Source: an uncultured Candidatus Saccharibacteria bacterium (GTDB lineage Bacteria > Patescibacteriota > Saccharimonadia > Saccharimonadales > Saccharimonadaceae). From it: a stretch of DNA of 64,000 bases. This document shows positions 1 through 10,132 of the stretch, in pieces (the stretch's first letter is position 1; every line of letters starts with the position of its first letter). Below the pieces are notes generated by a model that worked only from the letters and a program-made list of their open reading frames with translations, did not search any database and was not told the origin of the DNA. The position numbers were made by a program, and so were the translations under genes. Location: positions 1 to 64,000 of the forward strand of contig CAMZEB010000001.1 in the NCBI GenBank assembly GCA_947305705.1. Direction: 5' to 3'.

Positions 1-1433
1 ATGAGGCGGACATTGTCGTTAATAACGTTAGCGACACCAGTAGTCTCATCGTAGTCATCAATACCTAGGGTGAGAATACCATTGTTAGTTACAGCTGCAC
101 CATTAGGGTTATTGATCTCGCCATTAATAATGGTGAGGTTACCGGCAGTAGTATTCGTGAGTGAGCCAGTAACAGTATGTCCATTAAGGTCTAGGGTTAC
201 AGTCTTGCTGTTCGTGACAGTCTCTTCTGTATCGACAAGAAGCGTAATAGTGTCGTTAGTTTGAGCGGCGTTCTCAGCAGCCATAATGGAGTTATATATC
301 CTACCAGTACGTTCGATACGAGCGACGGCTCTATCCCAATGAGCAGCGATTTCGGTGTCCTCTGCGACAACGAAGCTGTTATTATTATCTATCACTGCGC
401 TGCCGCTCGTGACGGACCAATAATCTACGTAATAGCCAGAAAGGGTGGCTTCGCCGATGGTGAAGGTTGAACCCTCACGAGCAGAATATACACTCGGAGC
501 AGGAGAGCTGTCGTAGACGCCACCATTCGGATCAACTGTAACATTATGGTAGATAGTACTGAGCCAGTTGGCAGTTAAGACTGTATCGTTAGCGAGAGTG
601 TAGGTAGTGCTACTTGCTGGAAGAGTAGAAGTAGAAGAAGAACCATCAACAGTTATTTCTTTTGTCCAATCGCCAAGCTCCCAGTTGCCATCACGTGCAA
701 TACTGGTTAGATCTATATTAGAGCCGCAACGAGTAGTGTTAGTGTAAGTTTCGCTACTGCCATTGAAGGTGCCGCCATTTGGGTTGATGGTAATTGTACA
801 TTGTTTTTCTTCTGGGAATCCATCATCGACGTCAGTCATTTGGAAAGTGACATAGACGTGGTATTCTGCATCAGCATATTCTGATGGGATGGATTCGCCA
901 GTCTTGCCGTCTGCACTATATACGACGCTACCGGCAAGGTTAGCATCGCAGTTCATTGTGACAGATTTGAGAAGAGAAGAAGTAGTTTCATTCTGTCGGA
1001 GTGGAGTTTTGTAGTAATACCAGCCATCGGAGCGGAGTTCCCAATCGTTCTCATTCTGGTAATTGATGATGGCATAGCTATGGGTGCCAGTTGCATCAGT
1101 CCAAGTAAGGCTTAGGTCTGTAGTGTAATGGTCGCTAGCATCAGTCGTAGTGTTTGCGATACGCCAATACTCATTGATGCGCATACGAACATAACGTGGC
1201 GTGCTGTTCTTATTGGTGGCAGTAGCAGTCTTATCTACTTCTTGGCATGGCTGCCAATCTGAAGGTGGGGTGAAATCTTCGGTGAAGTCTGCTTCATCGG
1301 AAGCGACGTGAAAGAGATTCGTGAATGGAACTGAATCGGAGAGAAAAGCAATCGTGCTACCAATAGCAGTCAAAATACATACCGCAATAATTACGGGCAA
1401 AAATGACCGGATGCGTGTTTGTTTTTGTATCAC
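1..1433 (-). CDS. SipW-dependent/camelysin-like N-terminus followed by InlB-type (Listeria-Bacteroides) repeats; surface protein, C-terminus cut by the window edge
   Basis: Not in the ORF track. Read on the minus strand from GTG at 1433 (SD-like GAGAGG): VIQKQTRIRSFLPVIIAVCILTAIGSTIAFLSDSVPFTNLFHV..., then repeats of the form 'TVDPNGGVYDSSPAPSVYSAREGSTF' and 'TITINPNGGTFNGSSETYTNTT'. Open through position 1. Confidence 0.8.
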   Translation of the reverse strand, partial: MIQKQTRIRSFLPVIIAVCILTAIGSTIAFLSDSVPFTNLFHVASDEADFTEDFTPPSDWQPCQEVDKTATATNKNSTPRYVRMRINEYWRIANTTTDASDHYTTDLSLTWTDATGTHSYAIINYQNENDWELRSDGWYYYKTPLRQNETTSSLLKSVTMNCDANLAGSVVYSADGKTGESIPSEYADAEYHVYVTFQMTDVDDGFPEEKQCTITINPNGGTFNGSSETYTNTTRCGSNIDLTSIARDGNWELGDWTKEITVDGSSSTSTLPASSTTYTLANDTVLTANWLSTIYHNVTVDPNGGVYDSSPAPSVYSAREGSTFTIGEATLSGYYVDYWSVTSGSAVIDNNNSFVVAEDTEIAAHWDRAVARIERTGRIYNSIMAAENAAQTNDTITLLVDTEETVTNSKTVTLDLNGHTVTGSLTNTTAGNLTIINGEINNPNGAAVTNNGILTLGIDDYDETTGVANVINDNVRL

Positions 1434-1505
1434 TTTACCTCTCAAAAAGCTTATGAGTAAATTATATATTTTTACGCTTAAAAAATCAAGAAAAAGTGAC
1501 TGTCC

Positions 1506-1535
1506 TTGACCTTTTGCGCACGACTATGCTACAAT
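1506..1535 (+). promoter_or_regulatory. sigma70-like promoter for nusA (TTGACC-N18-TACAAT)
   Basis: -35 TTGACC at 1506-1511, -10 TACAAT at 1530-1535, upstream of nusA. Confidence 0.6.
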
Positions 1536-1622
1536 AATTACATACAGATATAGACCGGCTCGAAAAGAGGCGGTGTTTTTAAGCCCAACGCCCTGGCAGA
1601 ATAGTGGCGCAGAAAGGAAAAG

Positions 1623-2720
1623 ATGGATCTAGACATCAAACAAATGGTCGCGATGGTTGACATCGTTGCCGAAGAAAAAAATCTTCCAAAAGAAGTAGTC
1701 ATCGACGTCATCGAGCAGGCAATTGCCGCTGCTTGGCGCAAAGATAATGGCGACAAAGATATGAATGTTCGCTGCGAATTAGACCTTAATACTGGCGATG
1801 CAAATATCTTCATTGCTCGCACCGTAGTTGAAGACGACGTAGCTTATATTCCAGCAACCGAAATTCCTCTTTCGGAAGCAAAAGGCAAGAAAATCGGGGA
1901 TGTCGTCGAAGAAAAGACAAAAGTCACTGGTTTTGGACGTGTCGCTTCGCAGACCGCAAAGCAAGTTGTTACTCAGCGCTTGCGCGAAGCTGAGCGCGAT
2001 GCTGTTCTTTCTCTCTACGAAGATCGCATCGGCGAAGTCGTAACGGGTACAATCGTACGCGTCGAGCCACGCTTGGTTCGTATCGACCTCGGCAAAGCTA
2101 CTGGTATTATGCCAAAATCTGAGCAAATCGAAGGCGAATATTACGCCGTCGGCTCTCGCACGAAAGTTTTCATCAAGGAAATCGAACGCAATGAACGTGG
2201 CGCACAGCTAATTCTTAGCCGTGGTTGCGCAGAGTTTGTCGAATATCTCTTCCGTCAGGAAGTTCCAGAAATCGATAACGGTTCAGTCGAAATCAAGGCT
2301 ATCGCACGTGAAGCTGGCCGCCGCACCAAGATCGCAGTTGCCGCGACAATGCCTGGCATCGACCCAGTCGGTACTTTCGTCGGCGGACGCGGCGTTCGCG
2401 TTCAGGCCGTTATGAACGAAATTGGCGAACGTGAGAAAATCGATATCGTCAACTGGAGTGAAAATATCTCCGAATATATCCGCGAGGCACTCAGCCCAGC
2501 AGAGATTCAGACGGTTGAAATCGAAGACAAGAAAGCCACTGTTTACGTCACAAAAGAACAGCAGTCTATTGCAATCGGTAAGGTTGGCCAGAATGTCCGC
2601 CTTGCAAGCAAGTTGACGGGCTACGACATCGACGTAGAAGTCGCTAAGGCTCCAGAGAAAAAGAAGAAAAAGAACGTCGAAGACGACCTCCTCTCCGCAA
2701 TTGACGAGGCATCAGAATAA
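1623..2720 (+). CDS. nusA: transcription termination/antitermination factor NusA
   Basis: NusA N-terminal, S1 and KH domain signatures (VTGTIVRVEPRLVRIDLGKATGIMPKSEQ; PVGTFVGGRGVRVQAVMNEIGEREKIDIVNW); SD AAAGGAAAAG. Confidence 0.95.
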   Translation: MDLDIKQMVAMVDIVAEEKNLPKEVVIDVIEQAIAAAWRKDNGDKDMNVRCELDLNTGDANIFIARTVVEDDVAYIPATEIPLSEAKGKKIGDVVEEKTKVTGFGRVASQTAKQVVTQRLREAERDAVLSLYEDRIGEVVTGTIVRVEPRLVRIDLGKATGIMPKSEQIEGEYYAVGSRTKVFIKEIERNERGAQLILSRGCAEFVEYLFRQEVPEIDNGSVEIKAIAREAGRRTKIAVAATMPGIDPVGTFVGGRGVRVQAVMNEIGEREKIDIVNWSENISEYIREALSPAEIQTVEIEDKKATVYVTKEQQSIAIGKVGQNVRLASKLTGYDIDVEVAKAPEKKKKKNVEDDLLSAIDEASE

Positions 2721-2723
2721 AAA

Positions 2724-2753
2724 AATAGCCCCCAAACAAGGGGGTTATTTTTT
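2724..2753 (+). terminator. rho-independent terminator after nusA
   Basis: AATAGCCCCC aaacaa GGGGGTTATT followed by a T-run. Confidence 0.85.
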
Positions 2754-2972
2754 GTCGCAACGCGGTTTTGAATTACCGAATACGCCGGCACGTTCGAGGT
2801 CAGACATCGCTTCTTCGTTTTCGCAAGCGTCACTAGAGCTCGTAACGGTACCGTTGCCGTCAATATGGTCGAGAATGATTTTTGCGCAGGCCGCCACTAC
2901 TGCGATTGCAACTAGTATAAAAACAACAGTCATTACCTTGTGAGCGCCAGATTTCAAACCATTGTCGTACAT
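2745..2972 (-). CDS. small single-TM protein, unknown function
   Basis: 75 aa, TM segment MTVVFILVAIAVVAACAKIIL, SD AGAAGGGA; downstream of the DUF2130 gene. Confidence 0.55.
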   Translation of the reverse strand: MYDNGLKSGAHKVMTVVFILVAIAVVAACAKIILDHIDGNGTVTSSSDACENEEAMSDLERAGVFGNSKPRCDKK

Positions 2973-2973
2973 A

Positions 2974-4125
2974 TTATTTCCCTTCTAGCTCGTCAAATTT
3001 TGCGCGCATAGTCGGATTGCCACGAGTGAGTTTCTTAACCGTGAGATCGTTGGCTTTGTCATTGGCGAGGCGAAGATTGTTTTCACTAGAGAGAAGCGCC
3101 TCTTTAGTGCGCTGAAGATGGGCGATAGTTTTATCGATTTCTTCGATTGCGGTCTGGAATTTTCGGCTTGCGAGGTCATAATTCCTAGCAAAAGCAGTCT
3201 TAAAGGCCTCTATATTTTCTTCGAAATGCGTGATATCTAGGTTCTGCTCGCGCATCACTGCGAGTTCGGCTTTGTATTTCATTGCATTCATCGCGGCATT
3301 GCGCAGAAGCGTGATAATCTGGACGAAAAACTGCGGGCGAATAACGTACATTTTTTCGTAGCGATAAGATACGTCGACGATGCCGGTATTATAGTAATCG
3401 TCTTCTGCTTCAAGCAAAGAGACGAGGACGGCATATTCGCATTTTTTCTCGCGGCGATCTTTGTCTAGCTCTTTGAAGAAATCCTCGTTTTTATGCTTCG
3501 TAGCGGTAGTTTCATTTTCATTTTTCATCTCGAACATAATCGAAAGGATTTCGTTGCCCTGCTCGTCCGATTCGCGGAAAATAAAATCGCCTTTACTGCC
3601 ACTGCGAGCGTCATTATCCTTCTCGAAGTAAGCGTTCGGAAAAGCGGTCATACGAATACGATTGAACTCCGAAAGGCAATGCTGCTCGAGCGATTCGCCA
3701 ACCATCTTCGTGCTAAGTTTTGCCTTCATATCCTTAAGGCGCTCAATTTCCTCATCTTTGAGCTCAATCGCACCTTTGTATTTTTCAGTAATAGCCGCCT
3801 CGCGAAGTTTGGCTTCGGTCGCCTTGTTTTTGAGCTCATTAGCGAGCTGGTCGCGCTCTTTTTCAATCGGCGCGCGCGCTTCGGCAATGGCGAGTTTCTT
3901 CGCGGTCTCGGCATTCGCAAGCTGCTCCTTAAGACGGCCAATTTCCGCTTCGAGTTTAGCTTCACCAAGAGCCTTCTCAGATTGTGCCTGAGTCTGCGCC
4001 TCTTTGAGGCGCGCGTGAAGTTCGCTTTCAAATTCAGCGCCGCGAACTTGGTTTAAGATATCCACATAACTAGCATCATCAACTTTAAAAGTTGTACCAC
4101 ATTTTGGGCATTTGATTTCTGACAT
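2974..4125 (-). CDS. DUF2130 (coiled-coil plus nuclease-like) domain protein
   Basis: Zn-ribbon-like N-terminus ([13 protein letters not shown]), coiled coil, '[28 protein letters not shown]' region typical of DUF2130; ATG is 6 nt after TATAAT. Confidence 0.8.
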   Translation of the reverse strand: MSEIKCPKCGTTFKVDDASYVDILNQVRGAEFESELHARLKEAQTQAQSEKALGEAKLEAEIGRLKEQLANAETAKKLAIAEARAPIEKERDQLANELKNKATEAKLREAAITEKYKGAIELKDEEIERLKDMKAKLSTKMVGESLEQHCLSEFNRIRMTAFPNAYFEKDNDARSGSKGDFIFRESDEQGNEILSIMFEMKNENETTATKHKNEDFFKELDKDRREKKCEYAVLVSLLEAEDDYYNTGIVDVSYRYEKMYVIRPQFFVQIITLLRNAAMNAMKYKAELAVMREQNLDITHFEENIEAFKTAFARNYDLASRKFQTAIEEIDKTIAHLQRTKEALLSSENNLRLANDKANDLTVKKLTRGNPTMRAKFDELEGK

Positions 4126-4143
4126 AACTAAATTATACCAAGA

Positions 4144-5313
4144 TTATTGGCCGTAGATATAGTTGAAGTTAACAGCATATGACCAGTCAATTGTGGACTG
4201 ATAGACAATATTCAATTTACCGTTTGGACCAGCATAGTTCATCTCTTGAATAGTAATGCTAACGCCAGGATCGACGCCAACAACAACGGCGACGTGACCA
4301 TAGCCCGTAGTCGAAGTCTGGACGACTGCGCCATATGCCGGCTCTCTACCGACTGGGAAGCCACGAGCAGCGAGCGTGCTGTTCCAGCTACGAGCGTTAC
4401 CGAGAGCGCCAGTTGGAAGCCAATAGTTGCTTGGCATATTCGCGCGGCGCCAATACCAGGCAAACCACGTACAGTTACCGAATGCACCTGGGTTACCCCA
4501 GCTCTTTGTCGAGTAATACATATCGCGCCAATAAGCATAGCTACCAACCTGGAAGCGGTTTTTGCGGATGCCAGAGTCGCTAATATAGACATAGCCCGAA
4601 GTATACGTAGGTGTGACTGGTTTTGGCGGAACATATTCTGGGCGTTCCTTTTCTGGGAGAGTACCGCCAGGAAGCAAAATCACCATACCTTCGTGAATAT
4701 CGGTAAGCTCAAGGTCGTTGCGCGCGATGATTTCTTCGGTTTTTGACTCATATTTCTTTGCGATGCCGTCATACGTGTCATCTTTTTTCGTCGTATAGAC
4801 GATGCCTGGGACGCTAGGGATATAAAGCTTCTGACCAACAGTCAAATCAGCCTTCTTCATGCCATTACTCCAACGCACCTGGTCCTCTGTTACGCCGATG
4901 CAAACGCCGGTTTTGTTGTAATACTTGATGATAGAATCTATCGTCTCGCCCTCCGCGACGGTGTGTGTAATGACACCACGATATGGAGTCACATCGATAA
5001 TCGTAGGCTTGTCTATTGTTCCGGTCGTGCTAGTCGTACCGGTACTCTCGTAGATTGCGTTGACCGTAATATAGTTCTCCGCAATAGTCGCCGTCGATGG
5101 AAGCGAGACAGTGTTCGCAATATTCGCCACCGTATAAGTCTCGGAAATCTGGTCAGCCGTAACAGAGAAACTTGTGTCGCTAAAAACAGCCGCAATCGGA
5201 GTGCGAACGCCTTCATTGGTCTTCCGTGAGCCGAAAAACATCATAGCAAAAATTACGACAAATGCTAACGCATAAGGCGAATATTTGAATAAAATCAGTT
5301 GAAATCTCTTCAT
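4144..5313 (-). CDS. LysM plus CHAP domain cell-wall hydrolase
   Basis: Two LysM-like segments (VAEGETIDSIIKYYNKTG; TTKKDDTYDGIAKKYESK) and CHAP motif GNCTWFAWYWR...GYGHVAVVV. Confidence 0.85.
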   Translation of the reverse strand: MKRFQLILFKYSPYALAFVVIFAMMFFGSRKTNEGVRTPIAAVFSDTSFSVTADQISETYTVANIANTVSLPSTATIAENYITVNAIYESTGTTSTTGTIDKPTIIDVTPYRGVITHTVAEGETIDSIIKYYNKTGVCIGVTEDQVRWSNGMKKADLTVGQKLYIPSVPGIVYTTKKDDTYDGIAKKYESKTEEIIARNDLELTDIHEGMVILLPGGTLPEKERPEYVPPKPVTPTYTSGYVYISDSGIRKNRFQVGSYAYWRDMYYSTKSWGNPGAFGNCTWFAWYWRRANMPSNYWLPTGALGNARSWNSTLAARGFPVGREPAYGAVVQTSTTGYGHVAVVVGVDPGVSITIQEMNYAGPNGKLNIVYQSTIDWSYAVNFNYIYGQ

Positions 5314-5381
5314 AGATAGGAATTAATAAGCGCCCATCAAGCTTATCCCCACTACTACATTATACCATAAACAGATACAGG

Positions 5382-6461
5382 TTAAAGAATCAGGCACATT
5401 TTTTTGCAGTAATTGCGAATGTTGGCGTTGTGGCCAGCCTCGGTTTGAGCATAATACATTCCGCCATCGTCGCCTGTCAGGAAATAGAGGTCGTTTGTAT
5501 CGGTAGGGTCCGCCACAGCCTTGAGCGAATCGAGGCTAGGCGCCGCAATTGGTGTCGGAGGCAGGCCGCCGCAACGGCGAGAATTCCACGGGCACTGGAT
5601 CGTGTTTAGATAAGACATATCGGTTTTGTCACGATTCGGGTTAATCTGGTCAGCTGCATAGGCAATGATTGCATCAGAGCCGAGGACAATCCCCTTGTCG
5701 AGCCGAGAAAGGAATACCTGAGCGACGTGACGCTTTTCTTCATAGGCCGCTGGCGCTTCACGCTGAATAACGGAAGCAAGCGTGATGCCCTGATGAAGCG
5801 TAAAACCGCGCGCCTCATATTTCGCAATCAAGCCTTCTTCTTTGACGACTTTGAGCATATGGTCGAACAATTTCGTGAGAATCTCCTCAACTGTAGCATC
5901 TGAATAAAAATCGTAAGTATCGCCCCAGATATAGCCCTCGAGCGAGGCGTCGGCTGGTTTGGTTTTTAGTAGTTCATGGTCGTATTGCTTATTGAGCGCA
6001 GCATCAACCTCCTCTTCACTATAGCCGACGTTTATCAGGCGGCTACGAGTTGCGCGAAGGGTCTCGCCAGGGAGGAACATCACACGGAAAGTCTTAACCG
6101 CGACACCGCTATTAAGTGATTTAACGATGTGCTCGACGTCCATTTTTTTGCTAAATTTATAGTCGCCCGGAAGAAGATTCTTATTTTGAGCCTCAAACTT
6201 GATATAGATGCGGAAAGCAAGGGCCGATTTAATGAAGCCGGCCGATTCGAGCTTTTCGGAAATCTGAGTGGCACTTTCGCCTTGCGCGACAGTAAAATCT
6301 TTTAGCTCGCATTCGCTGGTCGTGCAGTCATCATTATAGATAGCAGTGATGGAATTTTTATACCAGAGAATGGCACTGACGGCGAGGATTATTAGAATAA
6401 GCGCAAGAATTGCAAGCGATATTAGCACCCACTTGAGGATGCGTTTGGTTTTCTTAGTCAT
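5382..6461 (-). CDS. mltG: endolytic murein transglycosylase MltG (YceG-like)
   Basis: LASVIQREA...HVAQVFLSRLDKGIVLGSDAIIAYA...YLNTIQCPWNSRRCGGLPPTPIAAPSLDSLKAVADPTDTNDLYFL. Confidence 0.92.
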   Translation of the reverse strand: MTKKTKRILKWVLISLAILALILIILAVSAILWYKNSITAIYNDDCTTSECELKDFTVAQGESATQISEKLESAGFIKSALAFRIYIKFEAQNKNLLPGDYKFSKKMDVEHIVKSLNSGVAVKTFRVMFLPGETLRATRSRLINVGYSEEEVDAALNKQYDHELLKTKPADASLEGYIWGDTYDFYSDATVEEILTKLFDHMLKVVKEEGLIAKYEARGFTLHQGITLASVIQREAPAAYEEKRHVAQVFLSRLDKGIVLGSDAIIAYAADQINPNRDKTDMSYLNTIQCPWNSRRCGGLPPTPIAAPSLDSLKAVADPTDTNDLYFLTGDDGGMYYAQTEAGHNANIRNYCKKMCLIL

Positions 6462-6903
6462 TTTTTACCTCCGTTTCAATTTTTGCCAAATCTGGACGCT
6501 CTAGAAAATCTTGCAGAATTACCGCCGCCGCTTCCTCATCGACTTTCCCTGCTTTACGATCAGCTCTTGTTGGCTTAATTAGTTCTTCCGCGGCAACCGA
6601 CGTGTATGATTCGTCTTGATAGAAAACTTTTAGCTCTTTCTGCTCGTGCTTGACAAAATAGTCCTGAAGTGATATAATAAAAGAATGTACTAACGCCGTT
6701 TGGCGGGTTTCTTCACCACTGTTATTTCGCGGATTACCAGAGACAATAATGTCCGCTTTTTCGAGGCGGATCATTTTTGTGATTTCTGCCAATTCGTTGC
6801 CATCTACAGGAATCATACCGCGCGGAATCGCGATGCGCACGGCAGTATCGGCGAATGCTACGCCGATACGTTTTACGCCAACATCAAGAGCTAAAATGCG
6901 CAT
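6454..6903 (-). CDS. ruvX: Holliday junction resolvase-like protein RuvX/YqgF
   Basis: MRILALDVGVKRIGVAFAD, GNPRNNSGEETRQT, YQDESYTS; overlaps mltG. Confidence 0.92.
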   Translation of the reverse strand: MRILALDVGVKRIGVAFADTAVRIAIPRGMIPVDGNELAEITKMIRLEKADIIVSGNPRNNSGEETRQTALVHSFIISLQDYFVKHEQKELKVFYQDESYTSVAAEELIKPTRADRKAGKVDEEAAAVILQDFLERPDLAKIETEVKND

Positions 6904-8669
6904 TATTCTACGTTTTCGATTATTATTTCTACTTTATTAATGTCAGATGGGACGCTGGTGACCCAGAAGTAGCTCGTGTCGACTTTGACATCTTGGACGC
7001 CATTATACGATTTGAGTCTTGTACGAACCTCGCCGACTTTCACGCCGAGGGCTTTTTCGCGAACCATCTCTTCAGTGACGCGTGGGCCAACTTTTACTAC
7101 GGTCTTGAGTTTCGCCGCGCCCTCTTCATTGGAGTTTTGCGAAGTCTCAAAGAATGCCCTGCTCACGCCAGAATCGTAAATCGTCTGCGTGTCATCGCCA
7201 GCCGTTTTAATCTGCTCGTTCACGACGGTCTCGATGTATTTCTGAGCCGAGTCGCGCGGGACGATATTAATTGTATAAGTTAGCTCTTTTGTAATCTTAG
7301 GAGTCACCCCCTCGGCAACTTCCTCGCCGAGTGCTGGGGTTACATTGATTGTTGGGTCACTCTTTTTCATACTACCGAACGTAATGTATTTGTCGCTCAA
7401 CATTGAGTTTAGCTCATCGCGGGCTTCAGATTCAGAGTTGTCATCGAGATTGCCTATGGCTTTGTCGATGTCGTCCTGGGAAACAACCTTGACGAACTTA
7501 TGTGCGCCGCCCGTCATAGCAGTACTAGAAATGACGTATGCACTTGAGATTGTAACACTACTCGTAATTCCCTTTGCCGCGGCAGCAATGTTATAGCTAT
7601 CACCTATTTCTTTAGCCGTGACAGACATTTCGCCAGACGATATATCTTTCGTCGTCCTACAGCCATCAAAAGAACAATTGTAATTATTATCCACAGGAAC
7701 AGATGCTCCACTATCGACAATAAATTGCTTATCACTAATCGTAAATATTGCCCCTTTCGGGATAGATAAATTCAATTGATCTTTGCTGATTTTTGAACCA
7801 GATGGTAAAGTGACCGTGACTTTACCTGTCGCTTTCGTGCCGCGGTCTTCTTCGCCGGTGGCTTCAAATTCGCCACTAAGTGTCTTCGTGACGGTTTTCG
7901 AGTCGAGAAATAGAGTGCCGTTTGCGGCGTCTTCTTTGTCTAACTCGGTGACGAGTTTGACTTTTTCAGCGAAATTCTTTGAAGAAGTGGTTACCTTAAC
8001 CGTAATCTTTGCCGCAGGAGCAATTACGCCGGCCCAAATACTGAAACCAACGAGCAAAATAAGCGCAATTGCGCCAGCAATGATGAGCTTGCGGTATTTG
8101 GCGAAGTTCGGGATTTTGGCGCCTTTCATCTTGGCGACATTCTTTTCACTCTTCGTCTTTGGCTGGCCATCTTTTGCTTCTGGCTCAGGTTCACCTTCAA
8201 TTACGTCTTCCTCAGTTGAGTCTTTTTTCTTAGTGCTCGCTGCAACAGCGATAGGAATCTTCTTTGCGCCAGATTCTTCCGCTTCAGGCTTCTTCTCTTC
8301 TTTTACTTCAGGTTCTTTGTCCGCGGCCTTTTCTTCAGGTTCGTCAGCAGCCTTGGCAGGAGCGGCTTCTTCTTCGGGCTCATCAGCTATGTCATCTGGG
8401 AGCTGAGGCTTACTCTGAAGATTCTTCGCAACTGGCATAGATACACTGCCCGCAAGTCGACGGAGCGATTCGTCTGTCGTGACTAGCACTACAGTTTTGT
8501 CGTTTTTGGCGGCAGCCTTGGCTATAAGTTTAAAATTGACAGAGCTACGCAAAACGCCAGCCTTTTTCGGCGGGACAAGCGCAACAATCTTGTGCTTCGC
8601 AGCCTTCACACTAGAGAGGATATCGGTAATATCCTGTTCCGGCTCAATATAGATGACATCTTTGTTCAT
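6903..8669 (-). CDS. membrane protein: cytosolic N-terminal domain, acidic E/A/K linker, one TM, large beta-rich outer domain
   Basis: 588 aa; TM KLIIAGAIALILLVGFSIWAGVI; linker rich in EPEEKAADKEPE; first gene of an operon with ruvX-mltG. Confidence 0.7.
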   Translation of the reverse strand: MNKDVIYIEPEQDITDILSSVKAAKHKIVALVPPKKAGVLRSSVNFKLIAKAAAKNDKTVVLVTTDESLRRLAGSVSMPVAKNLQSKPQLPDDIADEPEEEAAPAKAADEPEEKAADKEPEVKEEKKPEAEESGAKKIPIAVAASTKKKDSTEEDVIEGEPEPEAKDGQPKTKSEKNVAKMKGAKIPNFAKYRKLIIAGAIALILLVGFSIWAGVIAPAAKITVKVTTSSKNFAEKVKLVTELDKEDAANGTLFLDSKTVTKTLSGEFEATGEEDRGTKATGKVTVTLPSGSKISKDQLNLSIPKGAIFTISDKQFIVDSGASVPVDNNYNCSFDGCRTTKDISSGEMSVTAKEIGDSYNIAAAAKGITSSVTISSAYVISSTAMTGGAHKFVKVVSQDDIDKAIGNLDDNSESEARDELNSMLSDKYITFGSMKKSDPTINVTPALGEEVAEGVTPKITKELTYTINIVPRDSAQKYIETVVNEQIKTAGDDTQTIYDSGVSRAFFETSQNSNEEGAAKLKTVVKVGPRVTEEMVREKALGVKVGEVRTRLKSYNGVQDVKVDTSYFWVTSVPSDINKVEIIIENVE

Positions 8670-8714
8670 ACGATTATTATACCAGAGAAATACGCTTGTG
8701 GTAAAATAGAAGCA

Positions 8715-10085
8715 ATGGGTATATTTAGAAAAAAAGAAACAACAGAGACAAATGTCGCTCTCCCGAATAACTTGAACGAACTAGTCTTAAAGTCAATCCG
8801 CGAAGGCGTAGTAGTAGTCGGTGCGGATGGCAATGTCCAGCTCGTGAACCCGATGGCGAGCGTAATGCTCGGCAGGAGCACCGACGAGCTAGTCGGACTA
8901 AGTTACGATTCGTGTATTACCCTGTTAGATAAATCTGGCAACAAAATTCTCGGAAATGTTAACCCTATCGTAAACAGTATCAAGACTGGTGACGTCGCCG
9001 AAAGGCGCGATTTAGAATTATTGACGGCTGGCAGCAATAAGACCACGCCGATTTCCCTAATTGTAGCGCCAACAAATGGTGCCGGTTCGAGCGTTGTTGT
9101 GACTTTTCGCAATATCGCAAAAGAGCTAGAGGAAGAGCGCGAACGAACGGAGTTTATCTCTACGGCGAGTCACGAGATGCGAACGCCGGTCGCTAGTATC
9201 GAAGGCTACCTTGGGCTTGCAATGAATCCAGCAACGGCAACCGTTGATGAGCGCGCAATGCAATATCTTAACAAGGCGCACGAATCCTCTCAGCATCTCG
9301 GGCGTTTATTCCAAGATTTGCTCGATACAACCAAACTTGATGATGGCAAAATTCATACGCAAATGGAGCCAGTCGAAATCGTCAGCCTAGTGCGTGAGAT
9401 GGCCGATGCGCAGGTGCCAAATATTCAGGCTAAAGGTCTCGTGTATCAGTTTGGCACAAATAGCGCAGACAAACAGTATGGCGGGCTAAATATAAATCAG
9501 GTGATTTATGCGAGCATTGACCGAGATTTTTTGCAGGAAATTCTCAATAATTTGATAGAAAACGCAATTAAATACACGCCAGCTGGCTATATCACTGTAA
9601 ACGTAAAAGCGGACGATCTTAACGTACAAATTATCGTGGAAGATACCGGCATCGGTATTCCGCGCGACGAGACGGAGCATATTTTCCAGAAATTCTACCG
9701 AATCGACAACAGCGACACGCGCGAAATTGGTGGCACTGGCCTAGGTCTAGCACTTGTGAAGCAGCGCGTCGAGTTGATGAACGGTAAGATTTGGGTCGAA
9801 AGCGAACAAGGAAAGGGGTCGCGCTTTATCGCAATGTTCCCTCGCTTAAGTAAAGACGCCTACGAACAACAGAGATTCCTGTTTGAAAACCAACAAAAAA
9901 TGCGCGCAGAATCGGAAGCGCACGAACGAGCAGTCCAGGCTTTTGCGTCTGGCAATGCTCCGACAACTGCCATACCTACGGCGCCACAGCCAGTGCAACC
10001 GGCCGCAATACCACAGCCTACGCAACCTGCCGCAGCACCGCAACCAGCGCCACAGCCAGCCCAGCCGCAAGCGCCACAGGCTTAG
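8715..10085 (+). CDS. PAS-domain sensor histidine kinase with Pro/Ala/Gln-rich C-terminal tail
   Basis: FISTASHEMRTPVASIEGYLGLA (HisKA), ILNNLIENAIKYTPAG and GGTGLGLALVKQ (HATPase). The tracked start at 8592 is rejected; ATG at 8715 fits an extended -10 at 8699-8707. Confidence 0.9.
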   Translation: MGIFRKKETTETNVALPNNLNELVLKSIREGVVVVGADGNVQLVNPMASVMLGRSTDELVGLSYDSCITLLDKSGNKILGNVNPIVNSIKTGDVAERRDLELLTAGSNKTTPISLIVAPTNGAGSSVVVTFRNIAKELEEERERTEFISTASHEMRTPVASIEGYLGLAMNPATATVDERAMQYLNKAHESSQHLGRLFQDLLDTTKLDDGKIHTQMEPVEIVSLVREMADAQVPNIQAKGLVYQFGTNSADKQYGGLNINQVIYASIDRDFLQEILNNLIENAIKYTPAGYITVNVKADDLNVQIIVEDTGIGIPRDETEHIFQKFYRIDNSDTREIGGTGLGLALVKQRVELMNGKIWVESEQGKGSRFIAMFPRLSKDAYEQQRFLFENQQKMRAESEAHERAVQAFASGNAPTTAIPTAPQPVQPAAIPQPTQPAAAPQPAPQPAQPQAPQA

Positions 10086-10132
10086 CTTTTTGGATGGTAT
10101 TTTTAGCATAAGTATTATATACTTATATCAGT

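Noticed and set aside
3493-4056. 187-aa plus-strand ORF opposite the DUF2130 gene
   Set aside because: Antisense shadow ORF of a coiled-coil-coding region; no independent initiation signals.
8592-8714. Tracked N-terminal extension of the histidine kinase (MLRSLHTREDIGNIL...)
   Set aside because: It overlaps the divergent gene's coding sequence and both promoters; ATG at 8715 begins the conserved protein.
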